A model generated the notes under the pieces. The model worked only from the letters and a program-made list of their open reading frames with translations, made no database searches and was not told where the DNA came from. A DNA stretch of 8,840 nucleotides, from positions 1 through 8,840 of the forward strand of contig ONVT01000127.1 of assembly GCA_900321365.1 (NCBI GenBank). The letters run 5' to 3'. Below are positions 1 through 5,704 of this stretch, one piece after another. The position numbers were made by a program, and so were the translations under genes. Origin of the DNA: an uncultured Eubacteriales bacterium. GTDB lineage: Bacteria > Bacillota_A > Clostridia > Lachnospirales > Lachnospiraceae. Within the stretch, counting starts at the first letter, position 1. Every line of letters starts with the position of its first letter.

Positions 1-138
1 AAGCAACGCGATCCCGGAATCTTTCTGTCGGACCTCGTTGCTATGACTGTGAGTGTATTATTAGGTCAGCCTGCTCGGATTGTCAAGCTGTTTTTTATCA
101 ATCCCTGATATACTGTTACTATTCACGGCCATTTCGCT
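1..138. other. Unassigned AT-rich sequence at the left edge
   Basis: No gene is recognised. A 35-codon plus-strand frame is open from the edge to TGA 106-108 but has no recognisable product. GCAACG (3-8) and CGTTGC (36-41) form an inverted repeat with a short inner match (TCC/GGA). The acetyltransferase similarity stops just to the right of this stretch, so it may be the end of an inserted element, but no insertion sequence end could be identified. Confidence 0.3.
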
Positions 139-321
139 TCATATTGATCTCTCAACTTCCTGAGCTATCGAGCACAAGTTACCTATTCTAAGTATCTCGT
201 TCCCGGCCCCCCATGTCAAACAATTAATTGTTCCATAGGTATAATTTCCAACATAAACCTTATCTATATTGAAAACTTTACCCGCCACTGTAGAATTATG
301 ACGATTTCTTTCTCTCCATCG
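139..321 (-). pseudogene. Remnant of a left-handed beta-helix (CatB/hexapeptide-repeat) acetyltransferase
   Basis: The frame is open for 60 codons between TGA 324-322 and TGA 141-139 and has no good start. The translation begins RWRERNRHNST, then KVYVGNYTYG, NEILRIGNLCSIAQEV. This matches the N-terminal part of xenobiotic/polysaccharide O-acetyltransferases, where WRxxNxHN and VxVGxYTYG precede the first hexapeptide turns (IGxFCSIAxxV). Family members have about 200 residues; the active-site His region and the rest of the helix are absent here, since the match stops near 150. The fragment is therefore cut at both ends and non-functional. It lies in another frame of the 3' end of the 57-codon ORF, which marks a junction. 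I recognised it from memory of the family pattern, not from a search. Confidence 0.65.
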
Positions 322-469
322 TCACAAGATCGGTTATTTCACCGTGCCGTTTTTTATATTCATCCACAATCTCCTGCAGGCTGAGCTGTGCCATCACGCC
401 TTCACCGCCAGCTAATACGACGAACAGTTCCTCGGGTGACATTTGTGTAAATGGGATTTTGATTTGCAT
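296..469 (-). CDS. Unrecognised 57-residue ORF with Gly-Gly motif; possible exported peptide or truncated gene
   Basis: I do not recognise this protein. The ORF runs from ATG 469 to TAA 296. Expression is well supported by sequence: GAGGAGG (484-478) lies 8 bases before the ATG, and a near-consensus promoter lies just upstream. The product starts MQIKIPF, then MSPEELFVVLAGGEG at residues 10-24, followed by a charged, helix-like tail ending MERKKSS. The Glu-Leu...Leu-Ala-Gly-Gly stretch resembles a double-glycine leader, the kind of site a C39 peptidase cuts, but the Glu-Leu pair is one position further from Gly-Gly than in the usual ELxxVxGG pattern. The 35 residues after Gly-Gly hold no Cys and few Ser/Thr, so they do not look like a typical modified core. 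Its last codons overlap an acetyltransferase remnant in another frame, so the C-terminus may be chimeric. Alternatives: the 5' piece of a broken gene, or an unrelated small protein. Confidence 0.5.
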   Translation of the reverse strand: MQIKIPFTQMSPEELFVVLAGGEGVMAQLSLQEIVDEYKKRHGEITDLVTMERKKSS

Positions 470-477
470 GATGGCGG

Positions 478-484
478 CCTCCTC
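478..484 (-). promoter_or_regulatory. Ribosome binding site of the 57-codon ORF
   Basis: GAGGAGG on the minus strand, 8 bases before ATG 469. It is a near-perfect match to the anti-Shine-Dalgarno sequence and the main reason to believe this short frame is translated. Confidence 0.75.
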
Positions 485-507
485 GGTTATTATTTCCTCA
501 GATTTTC

Positions 508-537
508 ATTATACACTGCCTAAGGCAAGTATGACAA
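508..537 (-). promoter_or_regulatory. SigA-type promoter of the 57-codon ORF, with dyad in the spacer
   Basis: On the minus strand, TTGTCA (537-532) and TATAAT (513-508) are 18 bases apart: a perfect -10 and a -35 one base off TTGACA. The ATG follows 38 bases after the -10. The spacer holds the inverted repeat TGCCT-a-AGGCA (517-527), which could be a repressor or activator site. This is the strongest promoter seen in the window, and it sits beyond the end of the exporter operon. Confidence 0.72.
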
Positions 538-584
538 TTTCGGTCGCGGATATAGATGTTATGTGAACTACTGCCGTTATTTAT

Positions 585-607
585 GAGGAGCCAAAGCTCC
601 TCTTTTT
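585..607 (+). terminator. Rho-independent terminator-like hairpin, T-tract on plus strand
   Basis: GAGGAGC-caaa-GCTCCTC (585-602), a perfect 7-bp GC-rich stem, is followed on the plus strand by TTTTT (603-607). On the minus strand, the direction of the exporter operon, the same hairpin comes about 60 bases after the last stop but is followed by ATAAATAACGG, a poor U-tract. It may still end the operon, perhaps weakly. I see no plus-strand gene that would need it. Confidence 0.65.
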
Positions 608-664
608 GTTATTTTATGGATGCTTCCTGTATGATCTTCTGATCTCTGTGTCCAAAATATCCGA

Positions 665-2842
665 TTACAGAGACTGCCGTTCTACCAGTTCCGCAAAGAT
701 AGGGCTGGTCTCTACCAGAGTTTCATAGTTCCCGTTTGCCACGACCCTCCCGCCATCCATGACCAGGATGCGGTCACAGGCGCGGATCGTTGAGAGCCGG
801 TGAGCGATCACCAGGCGGGTACAATTCATTTCCGCCAGAGAGTCTGACACGATCTTCTGAGAGATGTTGTCAAGGGCAGAGGTCGCCTCGTCAAAAAACA
901 GTATGGGCGGGCGGTGCGCGACCGCTCTGGCGATCATCAGCCGTTGGCGCTGGCCGCCAGAAACGCCACCGTTGTCTTCAGAGATCAGCGTGTTCATGCC
1001 CATCGGCATACGGCGGATGTCATCCGCGATACCGGCTATCTCCGCCGCCTTCCATGCGTCTTCTACTGTGAGGGTGGGCTTGCAGATGACGATATTAGAA
1101 TAAATATCTCCAAGGAACAGCTTGCCGTCCTGGGTGACAACACCGATATTCTGCCGCAGTGACTGCAGGTCAAGATTGGTCAGCGATATCCCGTCAAAGT
1201 AGATCTGGCCGCTTTTGGGCTTCTCAAATCCCAGTAGAAGCCTGAGCAGCGTGGATTTTCCACAGCCCGTCTTGCCCACGATGGCTACATATTCGCCTTT
1301 TCTGATGTTCAGAGACAGATGCTCCAGCACGTTCGGCGACTCCGGTGTGTACGAGAAGGTCACGTTGTTGACCTCGATAGATCCCTGAAGGTGGGAAATC
1401 TGCTTGCGTCTTCCGGAGTTTTCGGAGTCTATCTCGAAAAACGGCTTCAGCATATCGTAAAGTGGTCCAACGGCCGCCATCTTGTCAATGGAATCCGTCA
1501 TAGACTGCAGTACTCCGGTGATCATGCCATAGATGGCGATGAATGCGAACCAGATTTCCGAATCCAACTGAACCTTCGCCGCGTTGAAATAAAGGAACAA
1601 GAGCGTGATCAGCGAAATGATCACGGGGAGTGAATGGCTGATCTTCAATGGAAACGGTATCTCATACTGGGATGTCACCACTTTGCTATACTCTTCGGCC
1701 CAGTGCGAAAACATGACTTTTTCACTGCCCGTCAGACGGATTTTGTTGATGGCGGAGAGGATCGCGTACACCTTGCCGGTCTCCTTCGCCTGGCAGTTCA
1801 GCACCTTCCTGCGGTTCCTGCTGCGAAGGCGGAAAATAGCATAGGAGAAGATCAGAACCGCAACGATCTGGTAGATGACCGGTTTGACGAGGGAGAGGCT
1901 GTAGGCAGAGATCTGTATACAGTAGGCAACCCCGCAGACCGCCAACGTCACAATTATGACCCCGTTATTGCAGACAATCTCACAAAGCTGGGGAATCAGC
2001 TCCACTCTGGAGGCCAAATCTCCTGCGGAATAGTTTCTGAAAAAAGATGTGGGCAGATTCAAAATGCGCATTATTCCGGCCGCCTGAAGCGGAATCTGAA
2101 GCTTGGTGACGATTTTTTTGTTATTGAGATCCTTTAGGACATCCATTGCACTCTGGAACAGCTTCAGCGTCAGTATGAATATCAGCAGGGAGAGCATAAC
2201 CGTGATATTTCCACTGGGAAGCACAGCACCGTATAGAATCCGTGTCAATGGGGCAAAAAACAGACCTACGATCATACTCAGGAGGATTGCGGCAACTACA
2301 GCTGCCACATCTGAGAGAAAAATGTTTTCCCTCATAAACACCCGGATATCTTTTTTACTCAGTCTGCCTTCCGGCAATCCGTTGTAAAAGCATATAGCCT
2401 CGCGATCGATCTGTTTTTCGGTTCTGCGGTTGATCCGGACCTTCTTGCGGGTCTTGGGGTTATAGTAATGGTAGCGTCCGAAGCGTCCCGGAAGGATCGC
2501 GATCATTGTCCCGTCCTCCTTCAGGGTTCCCAACATCGCGCCCATCAGATTCCTGTACCAGCCATGCTCCAGTGTGACCGGCCGCTTCATCAGGCCGGCG
2601 ACGCTGCACAGATATTCCAGCACCTGATCCGGCTCCGTAATAGACTCGGGTACCTCCACCTCTCCTTTATGGAAATATGTCAGAAGCTCGTTCGTCGCAT
2701 TGCGTACCACTGCCCTGGAACCGGTAAAATGGACATGGAACGAGTCGTTCATCACGATCCCCGCCATCTCCATCAGAACGTCGTTCAGATCGTTTTCCTG
2801 ATCCTCTATCTTTTGCTGTATCTGCTCGTCAAACCAACCCAC
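665..2842 (-). CDS. NHLP-family bacteriocin export ABC transporter: permease/ATPase subunit
   Basis: 725 residues from GTG 2842. I choose this start because AAGGAG (2858-2853) lies 10 bases upstream and the product then begins GWFDEQI, a typical start for this family; a GTG at 2872 lies inside a hairpin and adds only ten basic residues. The N-terminal cytoplasmic part (about 1-170) includes HGWYRNLMGAMLG and a segment ending FYNGLPEGRLS, features of the second NHLP exporter subunit (TIGR03797 type). There is no Cys/His peptidase site. Membrane spans lie at roughly 176-200, 212-232, 290-340 and 405-450. The ATPase domain has Walker A GKTGCGKST (523-531), Q-loop Gln571, signature VSGGQ (627-631), Walker B ILFFDE (647-652) and His681, so it looks active. 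It should pair with the C39-containing subunit encoded upstream. It is shorter than the long family members of 900 or more residues, which carry an extra N-terminal domain. It is the last gene of the operon. Confidence 0.92.
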   Translation of the reverse strand: MGWFDEQIQQKIEDQENDLNDVLMEMAGIVMNDSFHVHFTGSRAVVRNATNELLTYFHKGEVEVPESITEPDQVLEYLCSVAGLMKRPVTLEHGWYRNLMGAMLGTLKEDGTMIAILPGRFGRYHYYNPKTRKKVRINRRTEKQIDREAICFYNGLPEGRLSKKDIRVFMRENIFLSDVAAVVAAILLSMIVGLFFAPLTRILYGAVLPSGNITVMLSLLIFILTLKLFQSAMDVLKDLNNKKIVTKLQIPLQAAGIMRILNLPTSFFRNYSAGDLASRVELIPQLCEIVCNNGVIIVTLAVCGVAYCIQISAYSLSLVKPVIYQIVAVLIFSYAIFRLRSRNRRKVLNCQAKETGKVYAILSAINKIRLTGSEKVMFSHWAEEYSKVVTSQYEIPFPLKISHSLPVIISLITLLFLYFNAAKVQLDSEIWFAFIAIYGMITGVLQSMTDSIDKMAAVGPLYDMLKPFFEIDSENSGRRKQISHLQGSIEVNNVTFSYTPESPNVLEHLSLNIRKGEYVAIVGKTGCGKSTLLRLLLGFEKPKSGQIYFDGISLTNLDLQSLRQNIGVVTQDGKLFLGDIYSNIVICKPTLTVEDAWKAAEIAGIADDIRRMPMGMNTLISEDNGGVSGGQRQRLMIARAVAHRPPILFFDEATSALDNISQKIVSDSLAEMNCTRLVIAHRLSTIRACDRILVMDGGRVVANGNYETLVETSPIFAELVERQSL

Positions 2843-2852
2843 GGTCTTATTT

Positions 2853-2858
2853 CTCCTT
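2853..2858 (-). promoter_or_regulatory. Ribosome binding site fixing the second exporter start at 2842
   Basis: AAGGAG on the minus strand, 10 bases before GTG 2842. The spacing is slightly long but far better than for GTG 2872, which has no site and lies within a hairpin. Confidence 0.68.
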
Positions 2859-2862
2859 CTTT

Positions 2863-2881
2863 TACAAAACACAGTTTTGTA
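2863..2881 (-). repeat. Perfect 8-bp inverted repeat just before the second exporter's ribosome site
   Basis: TACAAAAC-tgt-GTTTTGTA on the minus strand: a perfect 8-bp stem with a 3-base loop, ending 4 bases before AAGGAG. The stem is mostly A-T, so it would be weak as RNA. It could tune translation, mark a processing site, or bind a protein as DNA. Confidence 0.55.
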
Positions 2882-2888
2882 TCTGATT

Positions 2889-2900
2889 CAGTCCGGACTG
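2889..2900. repeat. Perfect 12-bp palindrome in the gap between the two exporter genes
   Basis: CAGTCCGGACTG reads the same on both strands. It lies in the gap of about 96 bases between the stop of the C39 exporter and the start of its partner, the only sizeable gap in the operon. With no loop it suits a DNA-binding dimer better than an RNA hairpin. Confidence 0.55.
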
Positions 2901-2938
2901 GTTGCCCGTCACCTTCCTGCAGGTCTGCCAGAGTGTGA

Positions 2939-5143
2939 TCAGTCGCTTGATACCAGTTTGTAATAATATCCCTTCCTGGCAACCAATTCATCATGGGTAC
3001 CGTCCTCGACCATGCGGCCATGATCCAGCACGATGATGCGGTCACAATCCCGCACAGTGGACAGCCGATGGGCCACAAGGATTGTAGTGATCCCTCTCGC
3101 GCGAATATTCTGCATCACCTGGTTCTCCGTCCGGGAATCCAGCGCGCTGGTGGCCTCATCCATGACCAGGATGCTGGGATCCTGGGCCAGTGCCCGGGTG
3201 ATTTCCAGTCTCTGACGCTGGCCGCCCGACAGGTTTCTTCCGCCATCGGTCAGCTTGGTTCCATAGCTATAGGTCATGGACTGAATCTCATCGTGGATAC
3301 AGGCATCCTTTGCTGCCAGGATCATCTCAAAGTCCGTAATGCTCTGGTGACCCAGCTTGATGTTATAGGTTATCGTCTCAGGAAACAGCATGATGTCCTG
3401 ATCCACCGATGTCACCGATCCCGTAAAGATATACCGGTTAATATCCTTATTGGGGATCCCGTCAAAGAGTATGCTGCCGCTCCAGGGCTCGTAAAGGCCC
3501 GTAATGAGCTTGGTCAGAGTGGATTTTCCGGAGCCGGATGCGCCCACTATGGCGATGCTCTGTCCCGGTTCCACGGTAAGGCAGAAGTCAGTCAGAAGAG
3601 GCTCGGCAAGCGCTGAATAGCCGAAGGTGACATTTTTCAGCTCAATCCGTCCGGAAAGCTTTCTTGCCTGGTCCGGAGCCGGAGTCGCACCGGTCTCAGT
3701 GGTCTGCGTCTTCATCACGTCGTCAATGCGCTCCATACTGGTACGCATCTCCCGGATGGTCTGGCCTGCGTTGACAAAATCATTCACAGGGGTCATAAAC
3801 ATCTGCAGAATGCCCTGAAAAGCTGTCAGAGTACCCAGGGTCCACTTCCCGTTCATGACAAATATCAGTCCTCCGCCCAGCACGACAATGTCGCACAGGT
3901 GGCCCAGCGCTGTGGGAATCAGCCCCAGATAGGCATCAACCACGGTATACTTCTGCTTCTGGAGATTCACGGCGGCCTGGTAGCCCGACCACTTTGCAAA
4001 GAAGCCCCGCTCCGCGCCGGAAGCTTTGATGGTTTCGATCATGCTGATCCCGCTCACCGTATTGGTGGTAAGGTTGCCGCTGTCGCGCTTCTGGACACGG
4101 GCGATGTTCATGCGTTTATGGGAGATGATGTTCGCCACCAGCAGCTTAAGCACAACAGAAAGTATCCCCACAGCAGATAATAAAAGGCTGTAGCGCATCA
4201 TCAGGAAGAAATAGACAACAATCACGATGGCCTTAACTGCCAGCGGAGCCAGGGTATTTACCATTTGTTTGGCAATGTCCGCATTTTCATTTTTTCTGGA
4301 GATCAGATCGCCCAGCATACGTCCGTCAAAGAACTGTAAGGGAAGATGCAGCACATGCCACATATACGAGGTGTTTCCCGCTACATCCAGCTTACAGTTT
4401 ACCCTGAGCGAATAGATCTCCTGGATACAGCTGGAGATCCCCTGCAGAATAAAAGCTCCACCGGCGATCAGGATAAACGGGAGCAGCCACTGGCTGTCTC
4501 CTTCTCCCAGAAGGCGGTCTACAAAGAAACTGGAAAAACCCGGCTTCGCGATCTCAATCAAAAAGGAGATGGCAGTAACAAGGCCCAGGAGCAGGATGTC
4601 TGTCCTGCTCCCTTTTATCTTCTCCCTTACAAAAGCCAGTACGCTCTTTGGCTTTCCCTCCGGTACAAATTCCGGACCGGGCGTCATGGTCAGGCAGACG
4701 CCGCTGTAGCCTGCCTCAAATTCCTCCATCGTCAGACTGTAGCAGCCCTTGGCCGGGTCATTCAGATAAACCTTATTTCCCTTGAAACCATCTAAGACAA
4801 TAAAGTGATTAAAATGCCAGAAAATCACACAGGGGAAGGTAGCTTCCTCCTTCAGCTTTTTCAGAGAATAGCGGTAGCCGTCGGCCTCGAGGCCGTAACG
4901 TCTGGCTGCCAGGACCACATTCTTTGCATTGGCGCCGTCACGGGAGATCCCGCAGTCCACCCGGATCTGGTCCAGCGGTATCCACTTCCTGTAATAGGCC
5001 AATATCATGGTCAGGCAGGCCGCGCCGCATTCCGTAGCCTCCATCTGCATGACCAGAGGCGTCTTAGCGACGCCTTTTCGCAGCGGCGGTCTGACCTTCT
5101 CAGGAGCCGCCTTGCTCTTAAGTGTTATGAACATCTGCTCCAC
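2939..5143 (-). CDS. NHLP-family bacteriocin export ABC transporter: C39 peptidase/permease/ATPase
   Basis: 734 residues from GTG 5143. The N-terminal C39 cysteine peptidase (about 28-150) is intact: oxyanion Gln33 in QMEATECG, catalytic Cys39, His113 in HFNHFIVL and Asp129 in NDPA. The membrane domain (about 180-455) has several hydrophobic spans. The ATPase domain (about 498-734) has Walker A GASGSGKST (534-542), Q-loop Gln582, signature LSGGQ (638-642), Walker B ILVMDE (658-663) and the switch His692, so it should hydrolyse ATP. The family (TIGR03796 type) cuts leaders after double-glycine-like sites and exports the released peptide; length and domain order are normal. It works with the next gene, the second exporter half, and probably the short adaptor before it. 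The start is ambiguous: AAGGGGG (5152-5146) is only 2 bases from GTG 5143 and 11 from ATG 5134, so a 731-residue product is possible. The substrate is unknown, presumably the peptide modified by the two radical SAM enzymes. Confidence 0.93.
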   Translation of the reverse strand: MEQMFITLKSKAAPEKVRPPLRKGVAKTPLVMQMEATECGAACLTMILAYYRKWIPLDQIRVDCGISRDGANAKNVVLAARRYGLEADGYRYSLKKLKEEATFPCVIFWHFNHFIVLDGFKGNKVYLNDPAKGCYSLTMEEFEAGYSGVCLTMTPGPEFVPEGKPKSVLAFVREKIKGSRTDILLLGLVTAISFLIEIAKPGFSSFFVDRLLGEGDSQWLLPFILIAGGAFILQGISSCIQEIYSLRVNCKLDVAGNTSYMWHVLHLPLQFFDGRMLGDLISRKNENADIAKQMVNTLAPLAVKAIVIVVYFFLMMRYSLLLSAVGILSVVLKLLVANIISHKRMNIARVQKRDSGNLTTNTVSGISMIETIKASGAERGFFAKWSGYQAAVNLQKQKYTVVDAYLGLIPTALGHLCDIVVLGGGLIFVMNGKWTLGTLTAFQGILQMFMTPVNDFVNAGQTIREMRTSMERIDDVMKTQTTETGATPAPDQARKLSGRIELKNVTFGYSALAEPLLTDFCLTVEPGQSIAIVGASGSGKSTLTKLITGLYEPWSGSILFDGIPNKDINRYIFTGSVTSVDQDIMLFPETITYNIKLGHQSITDFEMILAAKDACIHDEIQSMTYSYGTKLTDGGRNLSGGQRQRLEITRALAQDPSILVMDEATSALDSRTENQVMQNIRARGITTILVAHRLSTVRDCDRIIVLDHGRMVEDGTHDELVARKGYYYKLVSSD

Positions 5144-5152
5144 AGCCCCCTT

Positions 5153-5692
5153 TTATGAGATCAGGAAGGAAATCGGTGTGATCTCTTCCAGAATGATCTG
5201 TGCTTTTACCTCCATACTGTCCTGGTCGGTCGGGCAGGATATGAACACCGGATAGCGCATCGTATCATGAAAGCGTACCGGGGTGGAAGACTCACTCAGC
5301 ACAAAGCCGTGCCATTTGGATGTCTTAACCTTCATTCCGGTTTCGATCTCCTCTGCTTCATCATCCGTCACAAAGCAGATGCAGCGGATCAGCGATGAAG
5401 AGTCCGAAATATCCTCACTTTCAAAGACTAACTCCAGCTTTTTGATTTCTTCCTCGGAAAGTACTATTCCCTTTCTCGCAAAAGTGTCAATGTAGTTGTT
5501 TTCATAAATCAGGTTGACCTCTAATGTTTTCTGAATGGTTCCGAAGGCCGCCCATACAAAGAAACCGACAGCGATGATCAGTATCGCCAGGATGCTGAAC
5601 AAAATGCCAGGAGATGCCACCTGAAGGGTATGGCTCAGGTTGTCAGGGGAAAGCACACGGCTTCCAGGGGACTTTTTCTGATTCTCACTCAT
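5153..5692 (-). CDS. Short NHLM-type bacteriocin secretion protein (HlyD-like adaptor, reduced)
   Basis: 179 residues from ATG 5692. I prefer this start because AGGAGG (5704-5699) sits 6 bases upstream; a frame-extended ATG at 5719 has no comparable site. The N-terminus (LSPDNLSHTLQVASPG) resembles the start of NHLM secretion proteins (TIGR03794 type). One membrane span follows at about 29-52, ending VWAAFGTI. The extracytoplasmic part has EEIETGMKVKTS (about 114-125), like the GxxVxV segment near the C-terminus of HlyD-family adaptors. Family members are usually around 400 residues or more with a long coiled-coil hairpin; here that middle part is missing, and I see no frameshift or stop that would explain it. 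Likely role: membrane-anchored partner of the two ABC exporters encoded next. The gene lies between the radical SAM pair and the C39 exporter, the position an adaptor normally takes. Its TAA is 9 bases before the next gene. The family assignment rests on the N-terminus, topology and context, so it is moderate. Confidence 0.72.
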   Translation of the reverse strand: MSENQKKSPGSRVLSPDNLSHTLQVASPGILFSILAILIIAVGFFVWAAFGTIQKTLEVNLIYENNYIDTFARKGIVLSEEEIKKLELVFESEDISDSSSLIRCICFVTDDEAEEIETGMKVKTSKWHGFVLSESSTPVRFHDTMRYPVFISCPTDQDSMEVKAQIILEEITPISFLIS

Positions 5693-5698
5693 TTCTCT

Positions 5699-5704
5699 CC
5701 TCCT
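5699..5704 (-). promoter_or_regulatory. Ribosome binding site fixing the adaptor start at 5692
   Basis: AGGAGG on the minus strand, 6 bases before ATG 5692. Its first base is the last base of the TGA stop of the preceding radical SAM gene (5706-5704), so termination and re-initiation should be coupled. It argues against the in-frame ATG at 5719. Confidence 0.8.

Noticed and set aside
1..108. Plus-strand frame open from the left edge to TGA 106-108
   Set aside because: Only 35 codons, no recognised motif, and it lies in a stretch of uncertain origin. It could be the 3' end of a gene to the left, but nothing supports this.
1634..2137. Long plus-strand frames such as this one, 2993-3616, 4346-4795 and 6346-6840
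   Set aside because: All lie opposite strongly conserved minus-strand genes; their translations show no family motifs and they lack ribosome sites.
2806..3078. 90-residue minus-strand frame crossing the end of the C39 exporter and the start of its partner
   Set aside because: It overlaps two well-supported genes in another frame, has no ribosome site and matches no family. Its translation over the gap looks protein-like but can be explained by chance; no slippery site for a frameshift was seen at the exporter's stop.
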